From: M3007 sp032115775
GTDB lineage: Bacteria > Bacteroidota > Bacteroidia > Chitinophagales > Saprospiraceae
NCBI GenBank assembly: GCA_032115775.1
Contig: JAUMBL010000222.1
Span: 1 to 14,576 of the forward strand
Direction of reading: 5' to 3'
DNA length: 14,576 nucleotides
Position 1 is the first letter of the stretch; the number at the start of each line of letters is the position of its first letter. The translations under genes and the position numbers were made by a program. Positions 5,797-14,414 of this stretch are shown piece by piece. The notes under the pieces were generated by a model. That model was not told the origin of the DNA. It worked only from the letters and a program-made list of their open reading frames with translations, and searched no databases.

Positions 5797-7126
5797 TTTC
5801 AGGCGGGATTTCCCGATATTTGCTGAAGAAGTACCACCCCCCGGCGCAAAACAACAGCGCGCTCCAGGCAGTGGCTTGTACGCCGGCAGGGTTATCGGCG
5901 CTTTTTCCCAATAAAAGCAGGGAGGGGAAAAGCAAATTTGCGCCTGCGATGCCCACCTTCATCACGAAAGCGCGTAAACCGTAAAACATACCCGCCAGTT
6001 CGGGGCCTTCCCGCTCCACCACGTCGCCGATCAGCGCATTCGGAAGAATTCCGAAAACCGCCAGTGGGAAAGCGGCGGCGATGCCCAGGGCATACACTAG
6101 GACTTCCGGTGCGACGGGGATTTGGCGTGCGATCGCTAAAATGAAAAAGAGCAGGGCAAATGCGCCGAATGCGGCGTTCAGGAGGCGTTTTTTGCCAGTT
6201 TTCCGCGCCAGGACGTTTAAGGGCCAGTAGAAAATAAAGCTGCAGAAAAAACTCAGCAACGAAAAGACGAAGGCGTAACTTTTATCTAAATTCAATTGGA
6301 TGGTCACATAAAAGCCTACGCCCAATTGGATAAAGCTGAGTGCGAGCCAGTACATCAGATCGGACAGGAGAAAAAAACGGAAATTTTTGTTGCGAAAAAC
6401 GGTTCGAAGCGCAGCAGCGAGCGGTATCTCTGTAGCCTGTTGTTTGACGTACCGGTTTTCGCGGAGAAAAAACACAGGGATCAGCAGTCCGAGCAGTCCG
6501 AGTCCGCTCAGCAGCAAGAGGCTGTTTTGAAAGGCGGCAACCGGCGTCATTCCCCGGGTTTCGAACCATCCCTGCAAAGCATAGAGGCTGTTGCCGGCGA
6601 TAAAGCCCAGCGCCCAGGTAATTGAAATCGCGGTGCTGATGCGCAGGCGTTCGTCCGCCGTATGTCCTAGTTCAGCGATCAGCGCGGTATAGGGGATATA
6701 ATACAGCGTAAAAAAGAAATAGTACAGAAACAGCCATAAGCACAGCCAGGCTGTATTGGCGGCGCTGCCGGCTTCGGTGATCGGGAAGAACACCATACAG
6801 GCGGCGAAGGCGAAAGGCGCGGCGCTGACGGCCAGAAACCAGCGGCGCCGGCCCATGCCGGATTTTTTTCGGTCGCTCCAGTTGGCGACTACCGGATCAA
6901 TGACTGCGTCGAACAGTCGGCCGGCAGCGCTGAGCAATCCGACGATTGTGAGAATGCCGAGCACGGCGCCTTGATAGATATAATCCGGGAAAACCGGCGC
7001 GCCCGTTTGGGGCGGCATGTAAAAATAGACCAGCAGGTTGGCCACGCTGTAGCTGGTGAGCGACCAGCCGAATTGCCCGGCGGCATAGATCAGTAATTGG
7101 GCGCGGGGGAGTCCGGCGGCGTTCAT
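5786..7126 (-). CDS. MFS transporter of the glycoside-pentoside-hexuronide (GPH) symporter type
   Basis: A 446-residue integral membrane protein with about 12 hydrophobic helices. The loop after helix 2 carries the GPH/MFS_2 pattern FDAVIDPVVANWSDR (72-86, acidic residues Asp73, Asp77 and Asp85), followed by GMGRRRWFL (90-98). A second family segment, YIPYTALIAEL, precedes an acidic stretch and an Arg (DERLRIST). GPH proteins usually import sugars or sugar derivatives with Na+ or H+, but the substrate cannot be read here. The start ATG overlaps the mrdA stop by 4 bp (ATGA), so it is translationally coupled as the last gene of the mreBCD-mrdA operon. That is the usual place of rodA in Bacteroidota. 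It is not RodA, since the SEDS hallmarks are absent. Confidence 0.88.
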   Translation of the reverse strand: MNAAGLPRAQLLIYAAGQFGWSLTSYSVANLLVYFYMPPQTGAPVFPDYIYQGAVLGILTIVGLLSAAGRLFDAVIDPVVANWSDRKKSGMGRRRWFLAVSAAPFAFAACMVFFPITEAGSAANTAWLCLWLFLYYFFFTLYYIPYTALIAELGHTADERLRISTAISITWALGFIAGNSLYALQGWFETRGMTPVAAFQNSLLLLSGLGLLGLLIPVFFLRENRYVKQQATEIPLAAALRTVFRNKNFRFFLLSDLMYWLALSFIQLGVGFYVTIQLNLDKSYAFVFSLLSFFCSFIFYWPLNVLARKTGKKRLLNAAFGAFALLFFILAIARQIPVAPEVLVYALGIAAAFPLAVFGILPNALIGDVVEREGPELAGMFYGLRAFVMKVGIAGANLLFPSLLLLGKSADNPAGVQATAWSALLFCAGGWYFFSKYREIPPEITP

Positions 7127-9144
7127 CGGTTTCGGCGATTGGGGTTGGAGCGCGTGCGTTCGTCGCCGCTTGGCAGTTCCGGCACATCGCTGGGTACTTC
7201 TGTTGGATTGGGCAGCGAGTCTCTGCCGGCGGCGGGTGGGCGGTTGGTGCGGGTGGCGATTTTGGGTCGGTTGGCGAGGACTTTATCAATCAGGTTAGCC
7301 TGAATCATCCGTTCTTCCAGCGGCAGGCGTTCCGGAGCGATGCTTCCTTTGAGGTATTTTTCGATCATCAGGCTGGCGATGGGCGCGGCATAGGAGGCGC
7401 CCCAGCCGGCGTTTTCCACATAGACGGCGATGGCGATTTGCGGATTGTCTTTCGGTGCGAACGCAAAGAACACCGAGTGGTCTTCGCCGTGCGGATTTTG
7501 GCTGGTGCCGGTTTTTCCGCACACTTGGATATCAGGCAGGGCGGCGATGCGGGCGGTGCCCCGGTTTACGCATTGCGCCATGCCCTCGATGACGATATCA
7601 AAGTTCTTGGCGTCAATCGGCACGCGTTGCATTTCCAGAAATCGCGAAGGAATCGGGGTTTTGTCTTTAAACGACTTCGCGATATGCGGGCGGTACCAAT
7701 AGCCTCGGTTGGCGATGCAGGCGGCCAGGTTGGCCATTTGCAGGGTGGTGAGTTGCAATTCGCCCTGTCCGATCCCTACGGACATGATGGTGGGCGAGCG
7801 CCAGCCGCCCCGATTTTTGGGATAAATTTTATCGTAGTAGGCTGATCCTGGGATATTTCCGGCCGTTTCGTGCGGGTAGTCCACTTCCAGCAGTGTGCCC
7901 AGTCCCATTTTTCCGCAGTACATTTTGAACTGGTCGAGGCCTTGTTGCGGTTTTGAGAATCCAAATTTATCTACGATGTCGCGGAATTCGGAGAAATAAT
8001 AGGTGTTGCAGGAGTATGCCAATGCGTCCACGGCATTTCCGACTGCGCCGTGTCCGTGGCATTTATATAGTCGGCCCGCGTAAAAATACCCCCCGCTGCA
8101 CCCCATGCCGGCGTTGGGGTTGAGCGTGCCTTCCTGGAGTCCGGCGAGCGTCACGACCGTTTTAAAAATAGAGCCGGGCGGGTATTTGGCCATGACTGTT
8201 CGGTCGAAAAAAGGTTTTAGCGGATCTGTGAGCAGTTTGCTAAACACGGCGCCGCGGCCTTGCGTCATCGTGAGCAGGTTGGGGTCGTAGGTAGGCGCGC
8301 TGACCATTGCCAGGATTTCACCGGAACGCGGTTCGATCGCTACGATGCTGCCGGTTTTATTTTGCAGTAATTTTTCGCCGTAGGCTTGCAAAGCGCCGTC
8401 AATGCCGGTGACGAGGTCGGAGCCGGACACGGCAGCGGTATCGAATTTGCCGGTTTCGTATTCCCCGACAATTCGGCCGAGGTTATCTTTCAATTTAAAA
8501 GTGACCCCTTTTTTGCCGCGCAGATACGACTCATATTCTGATTCGAGGCCGGCTGCGCCGATATAATCGCCGGAGACGTATTGTCCGTTTCCGCGTTCGA
8601 TATCGCGCTGATCCACCTCGTTGATATAGCCCAGCAGGTGCGCACCGGCATTGTAGGGATAGCCGCGAATACTGCGCACCTGGACGAAAAAGCCTGGGTA
8701 GATGTACAGTTGTTCCTGGAGTTTGGCGTAGGTTTCCGCGGGGATTTTTTTGAGAAAAACAAAGGGCACGCTTTTCGAGAAGCGGCCGCTCCGCCAGTTT
8801 TTATTGAGGTTTTCGAAATATTCTGCTTGCGTGATGTTCAAGAGGCTGCAAAAATCACGTAATTTTTCCGATTGGGGATTGGGTTTGCGCATACTGCTGT
8901 CCACCTGGTTGTAGGTGACCATCAGGTCGTACATGACCGTATTAAAGAGGATCAATTCGTTGCGCCGGTCGTACACCAGTCCGCGGGCGGGATAGACCGT
9001 CATTTGGTCAATCGTCGTTGCATCTGCGCGTTTTCGGAAGCTGGGGTCGAACAGTTGCAGTTGGGCTGCTTTAAGAATCAGGATGATTCCGCACAGAATG
9101 AAGGCGATTCGGATATGCCGTTGGCGTTCAACAATGCCTTTCAT
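7123..9144 (-). CDS. mrdA: Penicillin-binding protein 2 (elongasome D,D-transpeptidase)
   Basis: A 673-residue class B PBP. It crosslinks new peptidoglycan in the periplasm during side-wall elongation. One N-terminal membrane anchor (about residues 12-29) precedes the dimerisation domain, with the conserved YPARGLVYDRRNELI start (51-65) and the insertion region to about residue 240. The transpeptidase domain has all three active-site motifs: SIFK with nucleophile Ser325, SCN (378-380) and KTGTS (544-548). The C-terminus from about residue 625 is a Pro-, Arg- and Asn-rich, probably disordered tail. It follows mreD by 5 bp and overlaps the MFS gene by 4 bp. The order mreB-mreC-mreD-mrdA fixes its role as PBP2, not the divisome FtsI. 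Confidence 0.96.
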   Translation of the reverse strand: MKGIVERQRHIRIAFILCGIILILKAAQLQLFDPSFRKRADATTIDQMTVYPARGLVYDRRNELILFNTVMYDLMVTYNQVDSSMRKPNPQSEKLRDFCSLLNITQAEYFENLNKNWRSGRFSKSVPFVFLKKIPAETYAKLQEQLYIYPGFFVQVRSIRGYPYNAGAHLLGYINEVDQRDIERGNGQYVSGDYIGAAGLESEYESYLRGKKGVTFKLKDNLGRIVGEYETGKFDTAAVSGSDLVTGIDGALQAYGEKLLQNKTGSIVAIEPRSGEILAMVSAPTYDPNLLTMTQGRGAVFSKLLTDPLKPFFDRTVMAKYPPGSIFKTVVTLAGLQEGTLNPNAGMGCSGGYFYAGRLYKCHGHGAVGNAVDALAYSCNTYYFSEFRDIVDKFGFSKPQQGLDQFKMYCGKMGLGTLLEVDYPHETAGNIPGSAYYDKIYPKNRGGWRSPTIMSVGIGQGELQLTTLQMANLAACIANRGYWYRPHIAKSFKDKTPIPSRFLEMQRVPIDAKNFDIVIEGMAQCVNRGTARIAALPDIQVCGKTGTSQNPHGEDHSVFFAFAPKDNPQIAIAVYVENAGWGASYAAPIASLMIEKYLKGSIAPERLPLEERMIQANLIDKVLANRPKIATRTNRPPAAGRDSLPNPTEVPSDVPELPSGDERTRSNPNRRNR

Positions 9145-9149
9145 TGCGA

Positions 9150-9671
9150 TCAGGTTTTGGGATTAAAGAGAAAGGCGTAAATCAGCGCGAAGGCCATCGT
9201 AAGCAGCCAGGACACGAAGGTTTTCAGCAGGATTGCGCCGATGTAGTAGAACGTGAAAGTTTCCACGGAGAAATACCAAAACAGGTGTGCGAGAAAAAAA
9301 AATCCGCTGATTTGCAGGAAACGCGGCCAGCCGAGGTGCACAGGCGCTGAAATGACTTCCCGGCCGGAAAACCCGCCTTTGGGTTCAAAGATCGCGAGGA
9401 TGAACGATCGCGCATACGCGGAGAATACCCCGGCGCTTGCATGCACGCCCAATGTGCCGTACATTAGATCCACCAGCATCCCGAGTGCGAAACCCAAGAG
9501 CACCACGAGCGGCGTTCCCAATTCGATCGGCAGAAAGAGTATGAAAAGCGGCCAAAGAAATATTGCAAACGGCGTCCCTAATACATCGCCGATTGGCTTC
9601 AGGAGTGCCAATTGGATCGTGAGGAGGCCTAGAAAACGCCATAAATTGGTAAGCAGCAGGGAATTATTCAT
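9150..9671 (-). CDS. mreD: Rod shape-determining membrane protein MreD
   Basis: A 173-residue, highly hydrophobic protein with about five membrane helices, as usual for Bacteroidota MreD. Features supporting the call are the Pro-containing helix near residues 34-50, FALGMLVDLMYG (61-72) with its conserved acidic and Gly residues after a hydrophobic helix, and the Arg-containing segment YARSFILAIFEPKGG (86-100). MreD links MreC to the cytoplasmic face of the elongation complex. Its first 8 bp overlap the end of mreC and it ends 5 bp before mrdA, so it is translated within the operon. Confidence 0.9.
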   Translation of the reverse strand: MNNSLLLTNLWRFLGLLTIQLALLKPIGDVLGTPFAIFLWPLFILFLPIELGTPLVVLLGFALGMLVDLMYGTLGVHASAGVFSAYARSFILAIFEPKGGFSGREVISAPVHLGWPRFLQISGFFFLAHLFWYFSVETFTFYYIGAILLKTFVSWLLTMAFALIYAFLFNPKT

Positions 9672-10524
9672 TACGCACGCGCTCTTGCAACTCTTTTAGT
9701 TCCGAGTGATAGACAGTATTAATCAGATAGACGTCTTCCGTGCGGTGCATATTGTGGTGCAGGCGCACCGGGATGGTATAAAAATTCGATCCTGCTTCCA
9801 GGGTGGGCGTGCCGGTGAATCCGATTAATATTCCCTTGGGGAAGATCAGCGAATAGCCGCTGGTGTACACGGGTTCTCCGGCTTTTACCACGGCATGCTT
9901 GGGAATATCCTTCAGGTTCATGTATTCCGGGTCGTTTCCTTCCCATACCAGCGAGCCGAAATATCTGGAGTTTTTCAATACGGCGGAGACTTTGGTTTGT
10001 GCGTGCAGCAGCGACATTGCCATACAGAAATTCGGGCTAACGTGTCGCACAATGCCAACGATACCATCAGGCGCCGCCACGCCGGTATTTATTTTCACGC
10101 CATCGTTTGCGCCACGATTGATAACGAGCCAGTTGTTTTTGCTAATTACCGAATTGCCGATCACTTTTGCCGCTTGGTAGGTAAATTGCGGCCGGACAAT
10201 TTTTTGTGCCAGGCTGTCTTCGGTTTGCAGGGTAATAAACGCGGTGTCCTGTTTTCTGGTTTCCGCGTTTTTGAGTGCGTATAATTCTGCGCTGAGCCGG
10301 GCATTTTCCGCATGGAGCGAATCTGCTCGGTTTGCCAGGCCGAAGAACTGCGTGATCGAATAGGCGGTTGCATTCATGTTGCCTGCTATTTGTCCGGAGG
10401 TATAACTAAAAATGGCTTTAGGTTCCGAATTGTAGTTGACAACCAGCGCGAAGCAGAGGACTTCCAGGATCAGGAAGGTAACGAAGCCGCCGTTTCGGAT
10501 AAACAGGTCTAAGAGGTTGCGCAT
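9664..10524 (-). CDS. mreC: Rod shape-determining protein MreC
   Basis: A 286-residue MreC, the periplasmic scaffold that connects MreB and MreD with PBP2. One membrane helix (about 14-30) is followed by a helical, coiled-coil-like stretch rich in Ala, Leu and Glu (about 64-90). The two beta domains then show the family segments NRGANDGVKINTGV (137-150), GIVGIVRHVSPNF (154-166) and SGYSLIFPKGILIG (222-235). It begins 3 bp after the mreB stop codon and overlaps mreD by 8 bp. Length and layout are normal for the phylum. Confidence 0.95.
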   Translation of the reverse strand: MRNLLDLFIRNGGFVTFLILEVLCFALVVNYNSEPKAIFSYTSGQIAGNMNATAYSITQFFGLANRADSLHAENARLSAELYALKNAETRKQDTAFITLQTEDSLAQKIVRPQFTYQAAKVIGNSVISKNNWLVINRGANDGVKINTGVAAPDGIVGIVRHVSPNFCMAMSLLHAQTKVSAVLKNSRYFGSLVWEGNDPEYMNLKDIPKHAVVKAGEPVYTSGYSLIFPKGILIGFTGTPTLEAGSNFYTIPVRLHHNMHRTEDVYLINTVYHSELKELQERVRNE

Positions 10525-10527
10525 TTA

Positions 10528-11559
10528 TCAGACGCTCTTGCGGTCAATCAGGAAAGAGAATCTTTCCGAATTTTTCAATGCCATTCCTGTTCCGCGCACG
10601 ACAGCCCGGAGGGGGTCGTCTGCTACTCTCACCGATAATTTCGTTTTTGATTCCAGCCGTTTATCCAGGCCGCGGAGGAGTGCGCCGCCGCCGGTGAGGT
10701 ACAGGCCTGTTCGGTAGATATCGGAGGCCAGTTCCGGCGGCGTCATTTCCAGCGCTTTCAGGATGGCGTCTTCGATTTTGCTGATGCTCTTATCCAGTGC
10801 ATAAGCAACTTCTTGGTAGTTAATTTTGATTTGTTTGGGGATGCCGGTCATCAGGTCGCGGCCGTTGACGGCATAATCCTCGGGTGGATTTTCCAGTTCG
10901 TGGAGGGCGGAGCCGACATGGATTTTAATTTGTTCAGCGGTGCGTTCTCCGATCAGGATATTGTGTTCCCGTTTCATGTAGGCCATAATATCGTTGGTGA
11001 GTTCATCACCGGCGATGCGGATAGACTGGTCGCAGACGATACCGGACAGCGCGATGACGGCGATTTCCGTGGTGCCGCCCCCGATATCAATAATCATATT
11101 ACCGATGGGCGCTTCGATATCGATCCCGATGCCCAGTGCAGCAGCCATCGGCTCATGAATCAGGTACGTTTCTTTGCTGTCCACGTGGTCGGCAGAATCA
11201 AAAACGGCGCGTTTTTCCACCTCGGTAATGCCGCTGGGGATGCAGATGACCATTTTAAGGTGGGTAAAGAAGTTGTTGCGGCGGCCGACCATCTTGATCA
11301 TTTCTTCGATCATGGCTTCTGCGGCCTGGAAGTCGGCGATAACGCCGTCTTTCAATGGGCGAACGGTTTTGATATTTTCGTGGGTTTTCTCGTGCATTTG
11401 CATGGCGCGGTGTCCCACGGCGATCGTCTGGCTCGTTCGGCGGTCAATGGCTACGATAGAGGGTTCGTCTACCACGACTTGATCATCTACCATGATGAGC
11501 GTGTTGGCGGTTCCCAGATCAATCGCGAGCTCCTGCTTAAAAAACTTAAAAAAGTTCAA
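10528..11559 (-). CDS. mreB: Rod shape-determining actin homologue MreB
   Basis: A 343-residue MreB that polymerises under the inner membrane and guides the wall-elongation complex. The nucleotide pocket is intact: phosphate 1 loop DLGTANT (14-20), connector VRPLKDGVIADF (66-77), phosphate 2 loop DIGGGTTEIAV (158-168) and adenosine motif LTGGGALLRGL (288-298). The N-terminus MNFFKFF is hydrophobic and amphipathic and could help membrane binding. It is the first gene of the operon, preceded by an unusually AT-rich leader. The start at 11559 gives the normal family length. Confidence 0.98.
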   Translation of the reverse strand: MNFFKFFKQELAIDLGTANTLIMVDDQVVVDEPSIVAIDRRTSQTIAVGHRAMQMHEKTHENIKTVRPLKDGVIADFQAAEAMIEEMIKMVGRRNNFFTHLKMVICIPSGITEVEKRAVFDSADHVDSKETYLIHEPMAAALGIGIDIEAPIGNMIIDIGGGTTEIAVIALSGIVCDQSIRIAGDELTNDIMAYMKREHNILIGERTAEQIKIHVGSALHELENPPEDYAVNGRDLMTGIPKQIKINYQEVAYALDKSISKIEDAILKALEMTPPELASDIYRTGLYLTGGGALLRGLDKRLESKTKLSVRVADDPLRAVVRGTGMALKNSERFSFLIDRKSV

Positions 11560-11856
11560 AATACTAGATTATTTAAATTGTTTTTGGACGTAAGCGCGTA
11601 TCTAAGATTATGTTTTTATTTAATGTTATAAAGCGTATTTTACGCAATATATTATTGCTTTTCTTTGCTATTAAGGGTCGTATTGCATTGAGAAAAGCGT
11701 ATTTTTGATCTAAAAAAATTGGGCGGCTTGGCAAAAAATAAAATTTTCGGCAAACCTCAATTTTTTCCGCTGCAAATCTACACAGATTTTTGCGCTTATT
11801 TTCGATAAAAAAAGGACATTTTTTGCGTTTTTTTATCCGGCTTTGTGTTGGTGCGA
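11560..11856 (-). other. AT-rich intergenic leader of the mre operon
   Basis: About 297 bp between the M16 stop codon and mreB, with many long A and T runs and no credible ORF. It contains the -7-like motif at 11773-11780. I see no strong hairpin terminator after the M16 gene, so some read-through into mreB is possible. Confidence 0.5.
11773..11780 (-). promoter_or_regulatory. Putative -7 promoter element for the mre operon
   Basis: On the minus strand this reads TAGATTTG, an exact TAnnTTTG match followed by CAGCGG. It lies 213 bp before the mreB ATG, which would give a leader of about 200 nt. A -33 TTG at the usual distance is not evident. Confidence 0.4.
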
Positions 11857-13125
11857 TCAGCCTACGGTGACGACCCAAAAATCTTCCGGATTAAAATAGC
11901 GCTGGGAGAGTTGCATGATTTCTTCGGGAGTAATGGTGAGGATGCAGTGTGCCAGCGCATTGAAATGCTCGGCCTGCAGGCCTTCCACGATCAGGCTTTT
12001 TACCACGTCGGAGCTGTTGAGCGGGCCGTCGAGTCCGTTGAGCAACATCCCCATGAGATAATTTCGCACCATATTCAGTTCTTCGGTTGGGACGGGTTGT
12101 TCCTGCAATCGGCGCATTTCCCGGAAAATTTGTTTAACGGTGGTCTGCGTTTTATCCGGACTTACCTCTGTGGCTACATACAAATACCCGTCGTGCATCA
12201 TGGCATCGAGGGAGGAATAGATATTATAGGTGTAGCCGCGTTTTTCGCGAATATTCAGCATGAGACGCGAGCCGAAATAGCCGCCCAGGATGGTATTGAG
12301 GACGTACATGCCATTGTAGTCTGGGTGTTTTTTATGGAACATGCGGCGTCCGATTTTTATAGATGTTTGCAGCGCGCCCGGGTGGGCGAGGGATTGGCGT
12401 CCGGGAGCCGGCATCGGATTATTCCAGGAGAACGCAGGTTTTTGGCCCTGCCTAGGCGTTTGACCGAGCGTTTGGTTGAGCAATTGCAGCACGCGGTCGG
12501 TTACTTCGCCGCTTACAAAGATCAGGCCATTGGCGGGTGTGAACCAGCGCTGATAGAAATCCTGCAAATCTGCTCGCTCGAGCGCGCGGTACATTTCCGG
12601 CGTGGAATTATATCCGTACGGATGCGCCGAACCGAACATTGCCTCCGTGATTTGCCGATAGGCAAGCACCTCCACCTTATCCAGTTCGACCATCAGTTCG
12701 CGGATGTTCGTTTCCTGGAAATTTTGCAGTTCAGATTCCGGAAAAATTGGTTCTAGCAAAGTTTCAGCAAAAACCGGCAGCACGGCCTCGGCATACTTCT
12801 CCAGGGTGAATAAGATGAAGTTTGCCGTATCCAGGTTGGTGGGATTGCTAAAGGAAGAGCCGTAAAAATCGAACCACTCCGCAATGTCCGCGCTGCTGCG
12901 CCGGCGGCTGCCTTCCGATATCAGGCGGGCGGTTGCGCGGGCGGACATCGGTTTGCTTTCTTCCGGCCTACCGGCCTGATATGATATTTCCACTTTTAAC
13001 ACCTGTCTGCCCGGGTATGGCAGGATATACACGGGGATACCGTTGTCCAGCAACTGCAATTGCGGTTGCGGCAGGGGCAATTCCCGGATTTCGAATACGG
13101 CAGGAGATTCTTTACGGTTCAACAT
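11857..13125 (-). CDS. M16-family (insulinase-like) protein lacking the zinc motif
   Basis: A 422-residue protein with two M16 half-domains. M16B enzymes are often pairs of an active subunit (HxxEH) and an inactive partner that shapes the chamber. At the HxxEH position this protein reads Arg-Ala-Thr-Ala-Arg (63-67), followed by the otherwise conserved EGSRRRSSADIAEWFDFYG (71-89), so zinc binding is lost. HPYGY (168-172) is kept, as is the second-half substrate-binding segment REKRGYTY (293-300). It therefore looks like the non-catalytic partner subunit. No active M16 gene is adjacent in the window. There is no signal peptide at the annotated start. It is divergent from dnaN, with 141 bp between the two start codons. 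Confidence 0.9.
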   Translation of the reverse strand: MLNRKESPAVFEIRELPLPQPQLQLLDNGIPVYILPYPGRQVLKVEISYQAGRPEESKPMSARATARLISEGSRRRSSADIAEWFDFYGSSFSNPTNLDTANFILFTLEKYAEAVLPVFAETLLEPIFPESELQNFQETNIRELMVELDKVEVLAYRQITEAMFGSAHPYGYNSTPEMYRALERADLQDFYQRWFTPANGLIFVSGEVTDRVLQLLNQTLGQTPRQGQKPAFSWNNPMPAPGRQSLAHPGALQTSIKIGRRMFHKKHPDYNGMYVLNTILGGYFGSRLMLNIREKRGYTYNIYSSLDAMMHDGYLYVATEVSPDKTQTTVKQIFREMRRLQEQPVPTEELNMVRNYLMGMLLNGLDGPLNSSDVVKSLIVEGLQAEHFNALAHCILTITPEEIMQLSQRYFNPEDFWVVTVG

Positions 13126-13151
13126 GTTTAAACGCCTACACTTAGGCCGGG

Positions 13152-13159
13152 CAAAGGTA
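13152..13159 (-). promoter_or_regulatory. Putative -7 promoter element for the M16 gene
   Basis: Read on the minus strand this is TACCTTTG, an exact match to TAnnTTTG followed by CCCGG, 26 bp before the M16 ATG. The upstream -33 region holds only a partial match. Confidence 0.55.
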
Positions 13160-13219
13160 GTTTTTTTCAGATATCCACAGAATGTTGATTATTTTACAGG
13201 AGATCCCCGTTTTTTGTAG

Positions 13220-13227
13220 TATTTTTG
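13220..13227 (+). promoter_or_regulatory. Putative -7 promoter element for dnaN
   Basis: TATTTTTG fits TAnnTTTG and lies 39 bp upstream of the dnaN ATG, a sensible leader length. The extended 12-mer TATTTTTGCGGG is identical to that at 3337-3348 in front of the bactofilin gene. Confidence 0.55.
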
Positions 13228-13266
13228 CGGGTAAAACCGTCCGTAAGGGCTTAAATTCAACTCAGA

Positions 13267-14382
13267 ATGAAATTCAGCGTATCTTCTTCCGAATTACTCC
13301 GGCACCTTCAAATCGCATCCGGCGCCATCGGTTCCAACCCGGTGCTCTCCATCCTGGAAGATTTTCTTTTTACCATTGAGCAGAAAAAGCTGACCATTAC
13401 GGCTACCGATCTCGAGACGAGCATTTCTATTTCTATGGACGTGCTTTCTGATGATGATTTTTCGGTGGCGATCCCCGCAAAAATCCTGCTCGATACGCTG
13501 AAAGCGCTCCCGCAACAGCCGATCACCTTTACGGTGCATCCGGATAATTACAATATTGAAATTACGTCCTCCTACGGCAAGTACCGTCTGGCCGGCGAAA
13601 GAAGCGATGAGTTCCCGCAAATTCCGCAGCCGGACAGCGTGGACTCTGTGAAAATCAGCAGCAAGTATCTGCTTGAAGCGATTGGCAACACGGTATTTGC
13701 TACCTCGAGTGACGATCTTCGGCCCGCCATGACCGGGGTGTATTTCCAGGTTGATTTTAACAAGCTGATTTGTGTGGCAACGGATGCGCACAAATTAGTG
13801 CGATACACCACGCACCAGCTCGCCGGCGAGGTGTCCACGGCTTTTATCGTGCCGAAAAAGGCGCTTAATTTATTGAAAAACGCGCTGCCGGCCAATGAGA
13901 CGGTGAGCTTGTCGTTTAATTCCGCCAATGCGTTCTTCTCCTTTCAAGGCATCAATTTGGTGTGCCGGCTCATTGACGCCCGCTATCCGGACTACAATGC
14001 CGTCATCCCGGTGGACAATCCCAATCTCATGACCATCAACCGGGTGGATTTCATGAATTCACTCAAGCGGATTGCAATTTACGCCAATAAAACGACGAAT
14101 CAGGTCGCACTGGACATTTCAGATCTCAGCCTGACGGTATCCGCGCAAGACTTGGATTTTAGCAACGAGGCCACCGAACAAATGACGTGCAACTACCAGG
14201 GCGAACCGATGCGTATCGCTTTTAATGCGCGTTTTTTGATCGAAATGCTCAACGTGCTGTCCTGTGAAGAAGTGAAAATGGAGTTCTCAAAACCATCCCG
14301 CGCCGGTATTCTGGCGCCCCTGGAGGAAAACACCGAACGGGAAATTCTGATGCTGGTAATGCCCGTAATGCTCAATAATTAA
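13267..14382 (+). CDS. dnaN: DNA polymerase III sliding clamp (beta subunit)
   Basis: A full-length beta clamp of 371 residues. It dimerises into a ring around DNA and tethers the replicative polymerase and other clamp-binding proteins. The three repeated clamp domains fall at about 1-120, 121-245 and 246-371. Recognisable segments are the N-terminal MKFSVSSSELL, LAGERSDEFPQIP in domain 1, RPAMTGVYFQ and ATDAHKLVRY in domain 2, CRLIDARYPDYNAVIP in domains 2-3, and the C-terminal VMPVMLNN, which corresponds to the MPMRL-type tail at the client-binding pocket. dnaA is not adjacent, which is common in this phylum. The gene ends 32 bp before the right-hand palindromic element. Confidence 0.98.
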   Translation: MKFSVSSSELLRHLQIASGAIGSNPVLSILEDFLFTIEQKKLTITATDLETSISISMDVLSDDDFSVAIPAKILLDTLKALPQQPITFTVHPDNYNIEITSSYGKYRLAGERSDEFPQIPQPDSVDSVKISSKYLLEAIGNTVFATSSDDLRPAMTGVYFQVDFNKLICVATDAHKLVRYTTHQLAGEVSTAFIVPKKALNLLKNALPANETVSLSFNSANAFFSFQGINLVCRLIDARYPDYNAVIPVDNPNLMTINRVDFMNSLKRIAIYANKTTNQVALDISDLSLTVSAQDLDFSNEATEQMTCNYQGEPMRIAFNARFLIEMLNVLSCEEVKMEFSKPSRAGILAPLEENTEREILMLVMPVMLNN

Positions 14383-14414
14383 CCGCATTGCGCGCACGGA
14401 AAGCGTAAAAAAAG

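Noticed and set aside
10813..11631. 272-codon open frame on the plus strand opposite mreB
   Set aside because: Its His/Asp/Val-rich composition is what reversed mreB codons give, and it has no family signature.
11721..11739. GGCAAAAAAT in the mreB leader, also found in the palindromic element
   Set aside because: It is a 10-mer dominated by an A run with no flanking similarity, so chance is sufficient.
11845..12756. 303-codon open frame on the plus strand opposite the M16 gene
   Set aside because: It lies wholly antisense to a well-supported gene, is rich in His and Gln from reversed codons, and shows no recognisable domain.
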